Part shown: one piece after another, positions 1 to 14,411 of the stretch | Numbering within the stretch: the stretch's first letter is position 1 | Layout of the letters: each line of letters begins with the position of its first letter | Origin: Sipunculus nudus | Taxonomy: Eukaryota > Annelida > Sipuncula > Golfingiida > Sipunculidae | Length of the DNA: 64,000 nucleotides | Assembly: GCA_026874595.1 (NCBI GenBank) | Contig: CM049306.1 | Location: 46,626,019-46,690,018 of the forward strand | Direction: 5' to 3' | Notes under the pieces: model-generated | Told to the model about the DNA's origin: nothing | The model's input: the letters and a program-made list of their open reading frames with translations, nothing else | Databases searched by the model: none | Translations under genes and position numbers: made by a program

Positions 1-1160
1 ATTCCTGACACAGAGCCTGCTGACATTCCTGACACAGAGCTGGTTAGATATCTTTAACAGAACAACAACCCTAAGCATTATACCTTGATACGCCTGAAAA
101 CAACCACGGGAAAACAACTGGAGCCCATTCAGCCCTTGACAATGGCCTGTTCATTGGTCAAGAAAACTTTGCCACAGAGGCCTATAAAGTCATGTAAATA
201 CCCTTTTGTGGGTGGTGTCACACACGGGGCCATAATGGCCGAGAGTATAAACATCAGCCTAAGTGTTATCGTTGTGGGAGTGCTGACCACTAAACCAGAC
301 AATGCCAAGCTGCATCATACATATGTGGAAATTGCCATGGAAACCACTTAACATCATACAAGAGACACATCATTCCCTTATGATGCCTGGCCTATTTGTA
401 ATTAAAAGTTACAGCACCTGTTTTATCTGCCATGACTCCAGTGAATGACAAACCATCAAGTTTGGCCACCCATCTCCCGCAGCCACGAACAGCGTAGTCT
501 AGACAATAGCTTATGCCACAAAAGCAAAGAAAACTCAAACAGAAATTACAACTACCAGGAAAACCAACTCGTCAAGAACACCAAGACCAACAACAAAACA
601 ACTGAGAAAATTTCAAACAGAAGCCAAGCTGTTTATTGCAACAATCGCCACTCAAAAAGATTTGCCAGTAACAAGCTCCAGTACCAGTACCCAGACCATA
701 CCAGAAGTAGTCCTGCCATCTGCTCAAGATGTCGCCCCTTTTAACTAGATGTAGCCACAGCGTTTGCAGATACAGACCTTGAACCAGAACATATTGCATT
801 CCTATAGAAGTTTACTTATCTAATTGACAGATCAGGAGACCCAGACATGGAAACAGATGAACCAGATCAACAACTAGAAGTAGAACCAGAACAATTACCA
901 ACCAAGCCACCGACTCAAGACTCTTAAACCCAGGAAGAAGAAACCGAAGTTCAAGAAATTCAAAAACCAGCATCACTCCCGAGTTAAATACCCAAAAGGA
1001 TACAGCCACCAACACCGCAGAAAATCTATCGACTCAGTGAACAACTTCCAAATTTGTCACAATTTGTCCGTTATAGCAGGGTGTCCACCTCAGAAGGGGT
1101 CAAGGCCTTCCGTGAATTTTATCTTATGTATCACAAATGTTAGATTGTTTATACAAAGAC
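1..1160 (+). mobile_element. Decayed non-LTR retrotransposon ORF1 (zinc-knuckle gag-like) remnant
   Basis: Read across frames, 200-350 gives three cysteine knuckles in a row: CGWCHTRGHNGREY (last Cys replaced by Tyr), CYRCGSADH followed by a stop and TRQC, and CGNCHGNH. Three consecutive knuckles are typical of ORF1 gag-like proteins of Jockey/I-type LINEs. Downstream, about 450-1030 is rich in Gln, Lys and Asn codons, and a more hydrophobic piece (LSQFVRYSRVSTSEG) follows near 1050-1110. Stops and frameshifts break the frame throughout, so this is a fossil. No reverse transcriptase follows. The first 43 bases hold a tandem repeat of the ATTCCTGACACAGAG type. An LTR-element gag is the alternative. 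Confidence 0.5.
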
Positions 1161-2627
1161 TTCCCAATCTTGTTGTATATTTAATCCGTTCTGGGTCGTC
1201 CATCTTATATGATATGTATAGCATGCACGACCAGCTTGCCAGCCGTTTTGTTCAGGTATCTCTTACCTCTGACCTTTACTTTTGACCTACTCTCCAGATC
1301 AAAACTTACGTGCTATACTACAGCAAGGTTCAACGTACATATAATATGTGAATGAATTTTATAACTAATTTTTAAAAAATTCCCCCCAAAATTTATGAGG
1401 CTGTAACGTGAATTTTATTTGGGTCATTTGCGTCATTATTTTTCACAGAATACATAGAATTTTTCAACATTGACTGAATAGCAGGACTTACACATATATA
1501 TGCAGGGTGTTGTCTGGACATATTTCCTATATTTTCCTGAACATTCCTATTTACTCTTTTCCTTATCTTAAATGATCCTAAATCACAGATTAAATTTAAC
1601 GATTTTTTACCAATCTGTATTTTCTTATTCATTGCTATTAACATCTGACTTTACCACAAAGTTAAAGTGAATATAAAAAACAAATGAAGATTCGATATGC
1701 TATGCCCCTTGTGATTGGTCAGTGTGATTTGCATTCATGAGGTGTCTGTTACATTATCAATGATTGGTTCCTGTAAGGGTCATAGGTCACGGTTTTATCC
1801 ATACAAGAAACATCTGTTAAAACTGACACTTTAGAAGCTACCAAAATAATTAAAACTCATCATTCTGAGCTGTTACTGACCATATAAGTCACCTGTCATT
1901 TTAATAATTAATGTCTTTGATTACCTTTGATCTATAGCCCAAGGCCCAACTGAGTCCCCTGACACTCTCTGGTGATAGGTCATGAAGCATAACCGCTTAT
2001 ATGTTAAAACACCTAGCAACGCAATTACATTATTATCCTAGGTTCAGAACCCATGATAGAATGATGTGGCCCACAATTAGGATGACAATGTCACTTGAGT
2101 GAAGTGTGGCATAATGGATACTCAGCAAATAACTGAACTTTTGGGATAAAGCTTTGAATAATAATTTAAACAAACATATAAAAGTCGCAGGTTACAAACT
2201 CGAAGGTAAATGGAGTGCATATGTCTTTTGTCTTCTTGCCATTGCTACCTCTCTAAACAATGAGATTAAACTTTTGAGAGGAGTGAGAAGCATACAAGAA
2301 GCATACAAGAAGTATACAAGAAGCATACAAGAAGCAAAACATATTTCCAGTTACACAAGCTACCTTTGGTCACACCATATTTCTAGAGAATACAAGCTTT
2401 AACTTGAAAACATACGTAATATAGCAACTCCAATTTTCTAACATTTCAGCAGATAACAGTTACAATTAAATCACATAACAAATCCCTGTCTATATTCATG
2501 TTTATAATATCCATCAGTCACTTTGCATCAAATTTAAACATTTAAATATTGAAATTTTCATAAAAACACACATAAGAACAGATTCACTCTATCTTTTTGC
2601 AAATCGGCATGCCCTGCTGTCACTTAC
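1161..2627. other. Gene-free stretch, no supported feature
   Basis: AT-rich DNA downstream of the last ATP6AP1 exon seen here. I looked on the minus strand for the missing C-terminal exon (the FSYxxDC-like segment and transmembrane helix) and did not find it, so this is probably intron with the final exon off the left edge. A short imperfect direct repeat of ACAAGAAGCATACA type lies at 2290-2340. Confidence 0.5.
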
Positions 2628-2850
2628 CTGTGTCTTATTGTACTTCAAGATGACATAAATATCACTGGCATTTGTTTGGACAATGGCCTCTGGGTCAGTG
2701 CAGTGGTAAGAGAACTTGCGTGCAGCTCCAACATCCCCAATGTCCATAAGGTGGTTCCCTGATTGCTTTTGACCCTTATCATCTGTCACAGCGTAGTCTA
2801 ATGTAAAGTTCTCCACTTTCCACTCAAACCTCCCAATTGCAAAATCCATG
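2628..2850 (-). CDS. ATP6AP1: ATP6AP1 exon 9
   Basis: Encodes MDFAIGRFEWKVENFTLDY to VILKYNKTQ and contains FSYHC, the counterpart of human SFHCEYV, plus sequons NFT, NAS and NKT. The acceptor is TTGTAG and the donor CAG|GTAAGT, ending in phase 0, so at least one more exon follows outside the window. Confidence 0.88.
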
Positions 2851-5800
2851 CTACAATATTATGAATACATTATAATTCAACCTATTACCACAGCACTCCA
2901 TGTTACTAAAACGCTCTTTTACATAAGAGTTTCAATTTAAATAAGAGTAATTTTTTTATAGTGACATCAGCAAAAATAATTGTGAAGTACAATGCCAACA
3001 GGTAGAGGGGAACCTTATTTAACATCATACCATTTAGGTAATTAAAATTTAAAACACATTACTTAAGATTAAATCCTGTCTACGGGTCTACAATAACAAT
3101 AAGAAATACAGTGCCAAATATAAATATATCCGTCTATGGATAGATGAAGATAATTATTAATTACACAGCAAAACTGCTACATGACTGCAATTTTGTTTCT
3201 CTCTAATTCCTATTAAACTTGTCAAAATTATTGTAAAAATTGTGGGATTTTAGGTTACTATTTTTAAATGAAATCATATCCATGATAAAGTCATCCAAGA
3301 TCAATAGCTTTTGAATGAAATTATATGGACAATATGGACTTATTACAATGAACTTTCATTCAACTGCTGGTGAGATATCTAAATAACTGTTTGGCTAGTG
3401 CTGTACACAGGGTGCAAGTTATATGTGGCAAATTATTTCAATGTAAATTTTTATGAAAAAAAACACTGAACACAAGGAACAGTTATGCATTCAAGGTACT
3501 CAAAATCATGAATTTTGTCAAGCAGTTCACATAATGTAGGTAACAATAACCTAATTTCCAGACTCCTGGGAGATTTTGCAGGACATCTCCTGAACATGAA
3601 TTACAAGTTGTAAGGTTGAACTGTTACAATTTGGCATCCAGATGGGCAACACATGAAGTGCCATCAGTCCTGTTTTTTAAAACATCAGGTCCTTTTATGC
3701 CACCTTTAGTTGTATTTTCAGCTTTACGGCCTCTGTCAGGAGGTTACGCATTCATTCCTGTTTGTGTGTTTGTTCACAACAAAACTCACAGAATCACGAA
3801 CTTAATCCCATGAAATTTTCAGGCCACCTCTAGAATGAGCAGATGAAGAATGGATTAGATTTTGGTGTGAGTTCAGCTCATGATACCAATCTAGGAAGGA
3901 CATCCAGGAATATTCCTAAACGTGCAGTCACATATGATGATTGGACAATGGAATATGGGCCAAATATGTGAATGCAAACACTTGTTGGGGAACATATGCT
4001 CCAATGAACCTAGAACTATGGGCCATTAAAGGATTAAAAGCACAGGTTGCCTAGTAGCCCACATTAAGGACAGCCTACATGGCTGAGGCCTGCAATCACG
4101 AGAATGTATATTTCTAGTTATATATTTAATCAGGAATCTGTATATACACGTGGTAACAATAAGAAATGTGTTGGTCTGTAACCTACAGATTCTACTCTGT
4201 ACTGACCTGACTCTGAATGTCTCAATGGATTCACCACTGGCCGTAAAAGACAATCTGTGAATATAAAATATAATATAAACAACAAATATCACTTTTTGGC
4301 CTTCCCATGAACAAAGTAAAATAAATTTATATTGTTTATTTACCAGGCCATCAAAGATTATCATAATTCAACTACCCTCAGACAACTGTCCCATGAAAAC
4401 TCTGTAACCCCAGAGGTTTGAATCACATGTACTATGAAATATAATTTTCCGTTTTTACAATGACTGTCCTCTTAAGTACCCTTCTGTAACATGACCATCC
4501 ACAACCCTGCTTAAAGCAGGAACAAACCTAATAGAGTACAGAATGACTCTAAATAAGTCTCCCCATTTCATTTAAGACTCTGGTATAGACTTGTAGTCTT
4601 ACACAAACTACTTAATTTTGATCAACAGGAATGGTAGAACAGAACTGTTTAATTACAGAAAGACAAAAGTGGTTAGATTTGGCTGTAAATTCCCATTCTT
4701 AGATTGAAAGAAAAAAAAATAATTGATAATTTTATGTAAAGAATTATACCTAAATGTTGACTGAATAAACTAAGTCTGAGTTGTACATCATGCTGAAAAG
4801 TAAAAGTAATGGCTGTTTTTTTACACTTTATTAATAAAGTTTTAATGCCGTTTGCTTTTTTATGCCCGTCTTTCTCTTATCTCTGACAGAATAACAATAT
4901 TTTAAAAGATAACATGACTTCTTTGGTTATGCTATGTGCATATATAATCGTTTGTGATTGATTATGCAAAAGTGCAACCGAATCAATCAGGTATGAAAGA
5001 AAGGACCAATCATCAATACAATCTATTAATCAGCACACCACTAGAAAACAGTACTCACTTTGCTGTCTTATTGCCACATCTACCCGTGTAGTCCAGTGTA
5101 GTTCCATTGGCGACCAGAAATATCCTGTACAGGACCTCTATTGTTTCTTTGGATTCACCTTGGGCTGGTTTGCGCTTTACCAAAGTGAACTCCAGGTCTC
5201 TCATGTAATGAAACAGGCAACCACTCACGTTGAAGAATGAATGGTTTTTGCCTGCAGCAGTTACACTCTGCTCCAGCAAGTGGCGCCCAAAGTACAATGT
5301 TTCTGGAGCAGCACCTCCCTACAAAAAGAGTACAAATACAAAATAACATATTTTCTATATTTTTTTATTTTTCTTTTGCTGTAAAAATATGATTAAAAAT
5401 TAAAAAAAAAAACTTACTTTGTCTCTGTTTGCTACATAGACTTTCCCCTCAGGAAGGAGCCAGTTTTGGACTTTTCATGGCCATACAAAAATAATTGAGT
5501 ACCTTTGAACATGATCATTGTTATATACGGTAACTCCTGCTTTTGCTCCACAGCTCCATCTAGTATTAAAACTTTGAACTATTTAAAAGTTTAAGATATT
5601 TTTTATTAAACATTAACTTTAATCATACTTCAGCTTCATGCAGTGAAATGTTAGGTATTCTTGTTGGTGTTCCACTCATATGTATAAGAATACAAAGGAA
5701 TTATCCAGTTTTAATGCCTTTTAATGTCATGTGTTTCACTAAATGAACACTAGATAGATGGCAGTGCTTTGCAATTGTGGTTTACTGTAATTTAGAATGA

Positions 5801-8800
5801 AGACATATGCTGAGGTACCCCATTATTGCTCTATGGACTATGGGAACAAAACATGGTGCAAGCAGGTGAATTCTTTTTTCACTTGTCACAATATGCAGAA
5901 ATTTACCAGCTTATATAGAAATTATAACAATTTATATTTGATCAACACAAAATTGAACACTTTTCAATACCTTTAAGAAGTACTTTTTAAAGTATTTGTG
6001 CCATAGCACAAATTAAAAATATTACAATACAATACAAAAGATGAGGTTATAATTTACAAAACATTTTATCCACAATAAAAGGGGGCAGTGAATACATTTT
6101 TTTTATGGTCTAACTTGTGTATCCTATTAGTTACTCCTAGCCAGCCAACCTTTACTTAAATATCTGGATGTACCAGGTTCCTACTGGAGACAGTGACACG
6201 GTGAAACATGCAAACTGTCATCTCTCTAGTCTCATTATGACGTTACTGCTCACTGTCAGGGCTAGAGCAAACCTAACTTCTATAGATACACCTTAAAACT
6301 GTTTAAAGGGTCCATGCATTTTTTGATAAAATATTCCCCCCCCCCCCAAAGTTCTCCATGATGATTTTTAAAAATCAGAGGAACATTATTTGACCTATTT
6401 CCATAAATAGGATGGGCGTAACATTCTGCTTAATGTCAGAGTTCAAATGCTTGTTATTATAGTGTCAGCCTAACATTCTGGTTGATGTCAGAGTTCAAAT
6501 GCTTGTTACCATTGTTGTGTTGGTATGTGGGTGACTAACCACACAGTTAACAGCACAGCGGTTTACATGGTTTTATTCCAACCCCAAGCCATGGCCGCCA
6601 TCATGGGCCTACATATGTAGTGGACTACTTCGCCACCAGGGGGCGTTATATGTGGGTGCTAAGCTCCCATCATGAGACCATATTAAGAGCATGTTTGAGT
6701 ATATAACATCCTCCTGTTCACAAAAGAAAATTAAAGCAGAATTATACAAGTATGAAATATGGATATTGAAGCTTTTAACTTTTAAATAAACCATTAAATT
6801 TGTTCAATGAGTCTCTCTGGTTTCTTAAAACTACAGTTTGATTTCCTCATGGTTTGGTATGCCACTTTACTGATGTCACTGAACTGTATATTGTCATTAA
6901 ACCTTACATTTTATTGTTCAATAACTTTCTGAGCAACAGGCTCAGGTTCACAGGAAGTATCATGAGAACTAAACAAGAGTCTAGTTGTTGCATAAGGGCT
7001 TATCTCCTTCAGGTATCTCCTGTTTCATCGAATTACATTTCATTTGGGGTTTCTACCATGTATGAGCGGGGCTCATCACACAAAGATTTCACGGTACCAG
7101 GTGTCCACAGTGCCTGACCTGGTTGTTCCTGAATTATTACTTTCATTTGGCAACAAATTAGGCAGCTCTGCTTCGACATGCATATTATACCGCTGTTGGG
7201 AATCTTGCTTCTTGGCAGAGAGCCTTTCACATACAAAGACATCAGTTGGTTTGGGGTCATTTTTTACAGGTAGATTTAACCTTACTTTTCTGTTGTACAA
7301 AATTTCAGCTGGACTCGGCAGACCAGTCTCTAGTGGTGTTGTGCGCAAGCACAGCAATGCAAGCTTTGGATCAGTGTTGCTTTGTTTAGCTTTTTTAAGG
7401 ACAGGTTTTACTACACCTACCATCCTTTCACAAAATCCATTACTTTGTGGGTATTTGGGACCAGATGTAATGTGTTCAAAGTCTTAGTCCAGGGCAAAGT
7501 TACGAAATTCGGCACTGCTGTACTGAGGCCAATTGTCGGTCATGAGCCTTTTGGGGATGCCATGTACTGACCACAAGTCCTTTAAGAATCTGATCACTTC
7601 AGAGCTAGTTTGGGTTGTCAGGGCTCTAACAAATGGCATCTTACTGAAATGGACTTCGACGAGCACATATGTATCCATGTAGATCGAACAAATTGCTTGA
7701 CAGGATTTCCCATGGCTGGGAAGGTACTACATGTGGCTGCATTGGCTCTTTCACTGTACTGCGTGCGTTCTGTAGGCAGATGATGCAGTCTTGGCATAGC
7801 TTCTCTATCTCTGACATCATGATCGGCCAATATACGCAACGGTGCCTAAGTAATTCCCAGGTGACCAGCATGTATTCTTTCAAGAAACTCTTTGCACATT
7901 GAGCTGGGGATGATTATCCTATTACCCGTGTACAGTATCCTGTTTTCCACTGAAATATGACCAATAGCCTCTGGCTATCTTAGGAGTTATCTTTACGTTT
8001 TCTGGCCAACCAATCAAGACTTGTTTTTGTAATGCAGATAGCTCAGTGTCTCCATTTACAGCATCATGTATTCTGCTCATCTTGCCTGTTGAAATCTGTA
8101 CCATATGTATGGTGCACTCTAGTTTAAGTTCTGGGCCCTTTGATGGCTCAACTCGAGACAGGTAATCAGCGTACATAACTTTAGGGCCTGGTCTCCAAGT
8201 TACTGTGGCATCATAAGGTTGTATACAAAGGAGCATCCTTTGCAAGTGTGGAGGTGCTTCACTAAGCTGCATCTTTTGTTGGATATTTTCCAGTGGTTTG
8301 TGGTCACTGTGGTTGTTACATGTTTTCCATATATGTATGAATGGAATTTTTCAACTCCGAAGACAACTTCTAGTAGCTCCTGTTTGATATTAGCATATCG
8401 TGTTTCTGCTGGAGAGAGGGCTTTTGACGCAAAAGCGATCGATTTGTCATCCTGTATCAGTGTGGTGCCTATCCCACTGATTATGCATCTACCTCGATGT
8501 CTGTTGGTTTATGGGGGTCAAAGAATCTTAGCAGCATGTTCTCATGTACAGCTTCTTTCAGAGCTTCAAAAGCTGTATTGTGTTCTGCATAACACATCCA
8601 TTCAGTGTCCTTTTTAAGCAGCTGACGGAGTGTATGCCTCTTGTCTGACAGGCGTGGTATAAACTGAGCAAGGAGCTGGACCACACCTAAGATACTTTTA
8701 TAAGTCTTTGACGGAATGAGTTGGAGGAGTATGTCATCACATTTTTTTTTATCTGGGCTCATGCCTTTATCTGACCAGATCAGACCAAAGAATTCAATGC

Positions 8801-11800
8801 TTGGCTGGCAAACATGACATTTTTCAAGTCTAAGAATCAGTCCATGCTCTTTAGCAGCTGTCATGAATCTATGCAGGGCTTCATCATGTTCAGCTTCATC
8901 TTTTCTGTGAACACAAATGTTGTCTGCAATTCCTAAAATTCCTGACCTAGCTTTGTGTATTATATTGTCCATGTGTCTCTGAAAGTCGTTTTGAGACACT
9001 GACAAGCCAAACGGAAGTCTCAGGAATCTCATTTTACCCAGGGGGCATTAAAATGTGCATAGTTTACTGCTTTGCTCATCTAGCAATTTACCCCAGTAAC
9101 AATTTTTTTGGTTGAATTTAGTGCAAATCTTGGATCCACTGAACTGATCACTTATTTCTTTAAGCATTGGCGTTTTTTAGTATGTGCGCTCTAAAGCTTC
9201 GTTAAGCGCCTTTGGTTCAAGGCATATACATAATTCTCCATTTGCCTTGAGCAAAAAACGAGGGAATTCACCCAGTCAGTAGCTGCATCATCAGCACAAT
9301 TTGCAATAATACCCATTTTTTCCATCTCAATGGGCGTTTCTTCTATCTTTTGTTTGAGCAGAATGGGATATCTACGCATACGGGTGACTACAGGTTTTGC
9401 GTCATTCTTCAGTTCTATGTCAAACTGGGTTGGTAAGTGTCCACAGCTTTTAAAACACTCTGGGTATTGGTGCTGTAGCACATCTCAGTCAGGGATTGGC
9501 AGTTTAGGATCAGAGCGCTGACTCTGTTTCTCTGCAGAAGTTGCGAATATGTTATGACTGCTTGTTACTTGAATAATGCCTAGTTTTTCTGTAGCATTGC
9601 AAGACAAAATAGAAGGGCCCTCTGTATTGCATACATAGAACCTTAATAAAATCAACTCAGAATCTTCAAACTGCACTCACATGTCAAATGTACCAAACTA
9701 TGGTATGTCTGTGCTATTGACTACAGTAAGCTTTACATCACTTGGTATCACAATTGATTTTTGGACATTTTGATCTGGGTACATTTGCTTTAGAAAACTT
9801 AACGGTATTATGTTGCCATTTGACCCTGTATCTGATTTAACTCTGAGTGTCACTTTTCTCTGTACTCCAGGGGGTTTAACACTGAGCTTAGCCATGATTG
9901 ATTGTCTCTCGCATTCAATTTGATCAATATTGACCAATATTCTGCCACAGTCTAATGGCTGGTTTTCTGTTTCCGTAGGTATATCAACAGTGTTTACTGC
10001 ACAATCTCTGCTTCTGGATCGTGGCCTTCGGCTATGTCTGTTAAAATGTCTTTGCAGTTTGTTGTGTGGTTTTACACTACTTGTATCATTTAGCTTGCAA
10101 ACAGCAGCAAAATGGTTCATTTTGTGGGACTTTGCACACTTCTTTCCGTAAGCTGGGCATTCCTGTGGCTGGTGTTTTGAACCAAAATACCTGCATTTAC
10201 CCTGTTGTGGTCTACTTGCAATAGAATCACCTTTAATGCCTGCGCTTAAGGTATTTGTGTTTCTCAGTGTGGCCTGAAATGTCTGAGCTTATTTTATTGC
10301 CTCAGCTAGTGAGAGTTCATTTCCCTTAGCTATGGGGGATTTTCTTTCCTCGGGCCACACAATTCCTTTAATCAGCTGGAATGTGATCATCTCATCATGT
10401 GTCTCGGCATTAGAAAATTCATAGGTCTTGGCTTTGGCTTCAAGTTGGCATATAAAACTTTCCTCTGGTTCCCCTTCTTTCTAAATGAGAGTGGCTAACT
10501 CTAGGCAGGCGACCCATTTATTTGGATTTCCAACTAGGTGTGCTTTGAATTGGTCAAACACATTATCTGGGTTTTCTTTCTCAGGGGCTGTCATAGCCCA
10601 AGTGTTCCATAGTTCACGACCCTGCGACCCCGATGATAACAATATGTAGAGCCACTGGTGAACTGTAGTTACTTCATTGATTACAAAGTAACTGGTCAAG
10701 AATTCATGCCTTACTGGAGCCATCCAGTCTAATATGGGCATCTGAACTCCGAGGGCAGCCATTTTGATAAAAGTGCACGTGAAACAAAGATCAAAACGTT
10801 ATTGTTTACACAATTGTGCCGTTACTCCTAAGAGGCTAGGACAACAGTCACTGCACTGATAAGAAATCAACCTGAATTTAGTGCCAGTGTTATATCATAA
10901 CAATAGTATCAGCAAAGAGCTTTACACTTAATTTACAGTTATGTAAATGAACCCTGACCTGTGATGTCTTGCCTGTGTAGAGGGCTGTGTAAGGCTTGCC
11001 TAGTGCTGCCAAATGGGCTGAAATTTCACCCATAATGCCATCTGTAATACATATACAAAAATAAACCTGCAATGATTTAATTTTGGCTTTAAACAAAATG
11101 TTTTTTAAGTGGTTATGATCAACTTTTGTTTATTAAGAATAAAATGCAAATCCATACATCTAATCTTTACTCAGTTTCATTCATTTGTGGTGACATGTGA
11201 TAATGATTTACTTTAACTGACACACAGTGAAGAAGATTACATACAGAGATTAAAGACTCATTTGCATTCTTACCTCTAAATAAGGTAAAATTTCAAACCT
11301 TTCAAACAATTATCATTGTTATCACAGTAAATTGCAGCATGTGAGAGCATTTATGAAAAAAAAATAAATTCATAGCACAGGTATTCAAAAAGAAATTGTA
11401 GGATTTAGAGCAGGTAAAAAATTGTGCAGATGTCATGGCATATCCCAATCACAGAAAATCAAAGGCATTTTTAGGAAATTGCAGTGCCTATGGAGTGGTC
11501 ACACAACATAGTGGACAGCTACTCACTATCCAGAGTAAACAACTGTCAGGTTCCAGTACCTTACCCCTGTGCCATACATGCCAGTCACAGAAATTGTCAG
11601 GTTCCAGTACCTTACCCCTGTGCCAAACATGCCAGTCACAGAAATTGTCAGGTTCCAGTACCATACCCCTGTGCCATACATGCCAGTCACAGAAATTGCC
11701 GGGAAGTTTTATTTCATTCCATGCTGAGGTATGCTACAATATATTGTGGCTGTTTACAACTGTCTACAGAAAAGATTTAATTGTAGAACATCACAGCTAT

Positions 11801-14315
11801 TAAAAATCCACAGGAAAACACTGCACCTGTTTCATAGACACTTGCAGGTGCAATGAAAAATATAATTATATCTCACCATTTCTCTGTAGTGACTTCCTCA
11901 GCTCATCTGCAATGTCATTTGTTGGCAGATGTATAATCACCAAATGTCGAGTGGCTCCATCTAGTGGCAGTTTCTTGGCATCAGCAGGATCAACCACTTC
12001 ATGCACTTTTCCCTTGAACTGCTTAGAAAGGTCATTGATGGTATTGGCTACATCATGGACTGACGGCAGTTCTATTGATGAGTGACTTTCTATTGCTCTC
12101 TGCAAATAGACATGGGGAAGTAGCAACATTAGACACTGGATATAAAAGCCATGGAAAAATATCAATAACATTTGATATTCAACATTTACATGATCCCATT
12201 AATCATTCCAAACAAATTTAATGAATAATTATAAGTCTCAAAACAATAGACAATATACACTCTGTTTTCTCAATAAACTGTGTCATGCAATCATAGCAAG
12301 TTTAAGATTATCAGGAAGATAAAGATAAAATTATGTCCTTTTTTTTGTAGCTATACATAATACATTATATTACCCAAACTTTACAATATATCAATGACAC
12401 TACTCTATATTAATGATATTATGAATTTTGGATTCATGAACAAGGATAAAAATCAGACTTCTCTGATAGCTGCAAACTTGTTTCACATCAATAATTTAAT
12501 CATATTTACTTATGTTTTGATGTTATTTTCTTTATTTAGTGAGGTAAATTATCTGTCACTCACCTTAAGGTTATGGAATGCATCACCATTACTGTTTTCA
12601 TCATACACTCCTGCATACTTTGTTATATCATTCATGTGAAGCTATAACAAAAATTGGTACATGAAAAACATATTGCCAAGTATATGGGTAATATGTACAC
12701 ACATGATAACATTCATATCCGAAGTTTGCAAAACATCTGTATGTTACTCAAACTAAAGTAAAATTTCTGTTAATCAATCTCTTGTAACAGAAAATAGGAC
12801 TTTGCTGTTGACCTTGTTATGATCCTGAAACTACGATTCCTCTTACATTGTTGTGGCTGCAGTTCGATCATGGTTGCGGATAGAGTCAAAACTATGATAT
12901 TAGGAACAAACTTCTTTTTTATGAGGTGGCAGTATGCATCAGACATGTCAATCAACAAATTTTTTGTTGCATGATGTAGTGACAAATTCCACATAAAATT
13001 TTAAAATGGATGGGGTCGGACAATAAATTCCACTAATGTGTATATGTCACATAAGGAAAAACATTCCCTACCTGAAAACACTGATTTAAATCACTGTTAA
13101 TATGTGAAACATTTGCCTGCAATTCATTGGTTAGTCATCTTTCCAATTCATGTATCTGTTTTGATCAAAGCAGCTGGTTTCTTAATCTTTTGCTGCCACT
13201 TTTCACAATGCAGAGATACAAATATATAATATATATCACACATACATATTATATATATACTAAATGTAAAAATTATGTATATTACACGTACAAAAATATA
13301 CATTTTATCTGCAATTGTATTAAAGGAACTGGCCTTGCTGCAACTGCATATAGCGACTGCCACCGTGTAAAAGGAATCATAGCTTGATTCTAAACTACCA
13401 GTATACTCAGTTTTTACATACAGGTGTTTATGTCTATATAATACATACTTTAAACATGTAAACCAGAGTTAGGCACAATTTGAATACTGACATAATTACA
13501 AATTAACATGCACAATCAGGTAGATCAGCATATTACAATTTTGGAGTTATAGCTATATGTGTTCATTATAAAGTTGTTTGCATATCTGTTTAGACTATAA
13601 GGAAGACGGACAAGAGATCCCTGATTTATGTTATAGCAATCACTGTAATAAACTGTCTGTTTAAGAAAATCACACCTAAACATTTCTATTCCAGTTTTGA
13701 TAATCATTCTTGAAAATGCAAATTGCCGTAAGCATTTTATGGAACAAAATGAAAAAAAAAAAATTAAAACCAAAATCAATCTATGGTTAACCATAAAATG
13801 CTTAGACCTTTGAAATACAGTTAAACACATGCAGCTGCTACAACTCACCAAAGCTTTCCAGGTCTCTTTAAAGCAACATTGTGCATTTTTATCAGTAATT
13901 ACAATTCCATCAAACTATAATGCATATATATAAGATTCAAAAGAGCACATGTTCAATCCATTACTCATTCATTTTGTCAAGGCATTTCACACACAATATT
14001 AACAGCACTCACCTTATCTTGTAAGAATGCAACAATGTTGCCTTTAGCATTTTCTAAATGGTTGATTACACTATCTTTAAAGCTGGACTGACTTAAATGC
14101 TGACCTACTGGTGGCACTTGGACCTTGGGTAGAGTACTGAAACAGAACAGAAAATAATATAGGTAAAACATTCAGGTAATCCCTGAAATCACAATATGCC
14201 TAATGGTTCATCCGCATTATTGATTTACTGTGGTCCAAAATACATCACCACAGCCTGAATGTTGGCCAGGGCTATGTGGACACTGTCAAGAAATAAAATT
14301 TAAGGAATTTGAATA

Positions 14316-14411
<96 letters not shown>

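Larger units (their letters stand above)
6513..10762 (-). mobile_element. Decayed Ty3/gypsy LTR retrotransposon, 5' LTR missing
   Basis: On the minus strand the order is gag (10481-10762), aspartic protease, reverse transcriptase/RNase H, integrase (about 7880-7030), polypurine tract and 3' LTR, which is the Ty3/gypsy order. The proteins resemble those often annotated as K02A2.6-like in invertebrates. The coding part is broken by stops and frameshifts. It lies in ATP6AP1 intron 5 in the same orientation as the gene. No second LTR occurs in the 196 bp between gag and ATP6AP1 exon 5, so the 5' end was deleted. It cannot move by itself. Confidence 0.9.

Noticed and set aside
1393-1644. 83-codon minus-strand frame as the missing ATP6AP1 C-terminal exon
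   Set aside because: No transmembrane stretch and no FSYxxDC-like segment; splice sites do not fit.
10763-10958. Remnant of a 5' LTR (TTGTTATGATATAACAC near 10888-10906)
   Set aside because: Only six or seven terminal bases resemble the 3' LTR; too little to call.
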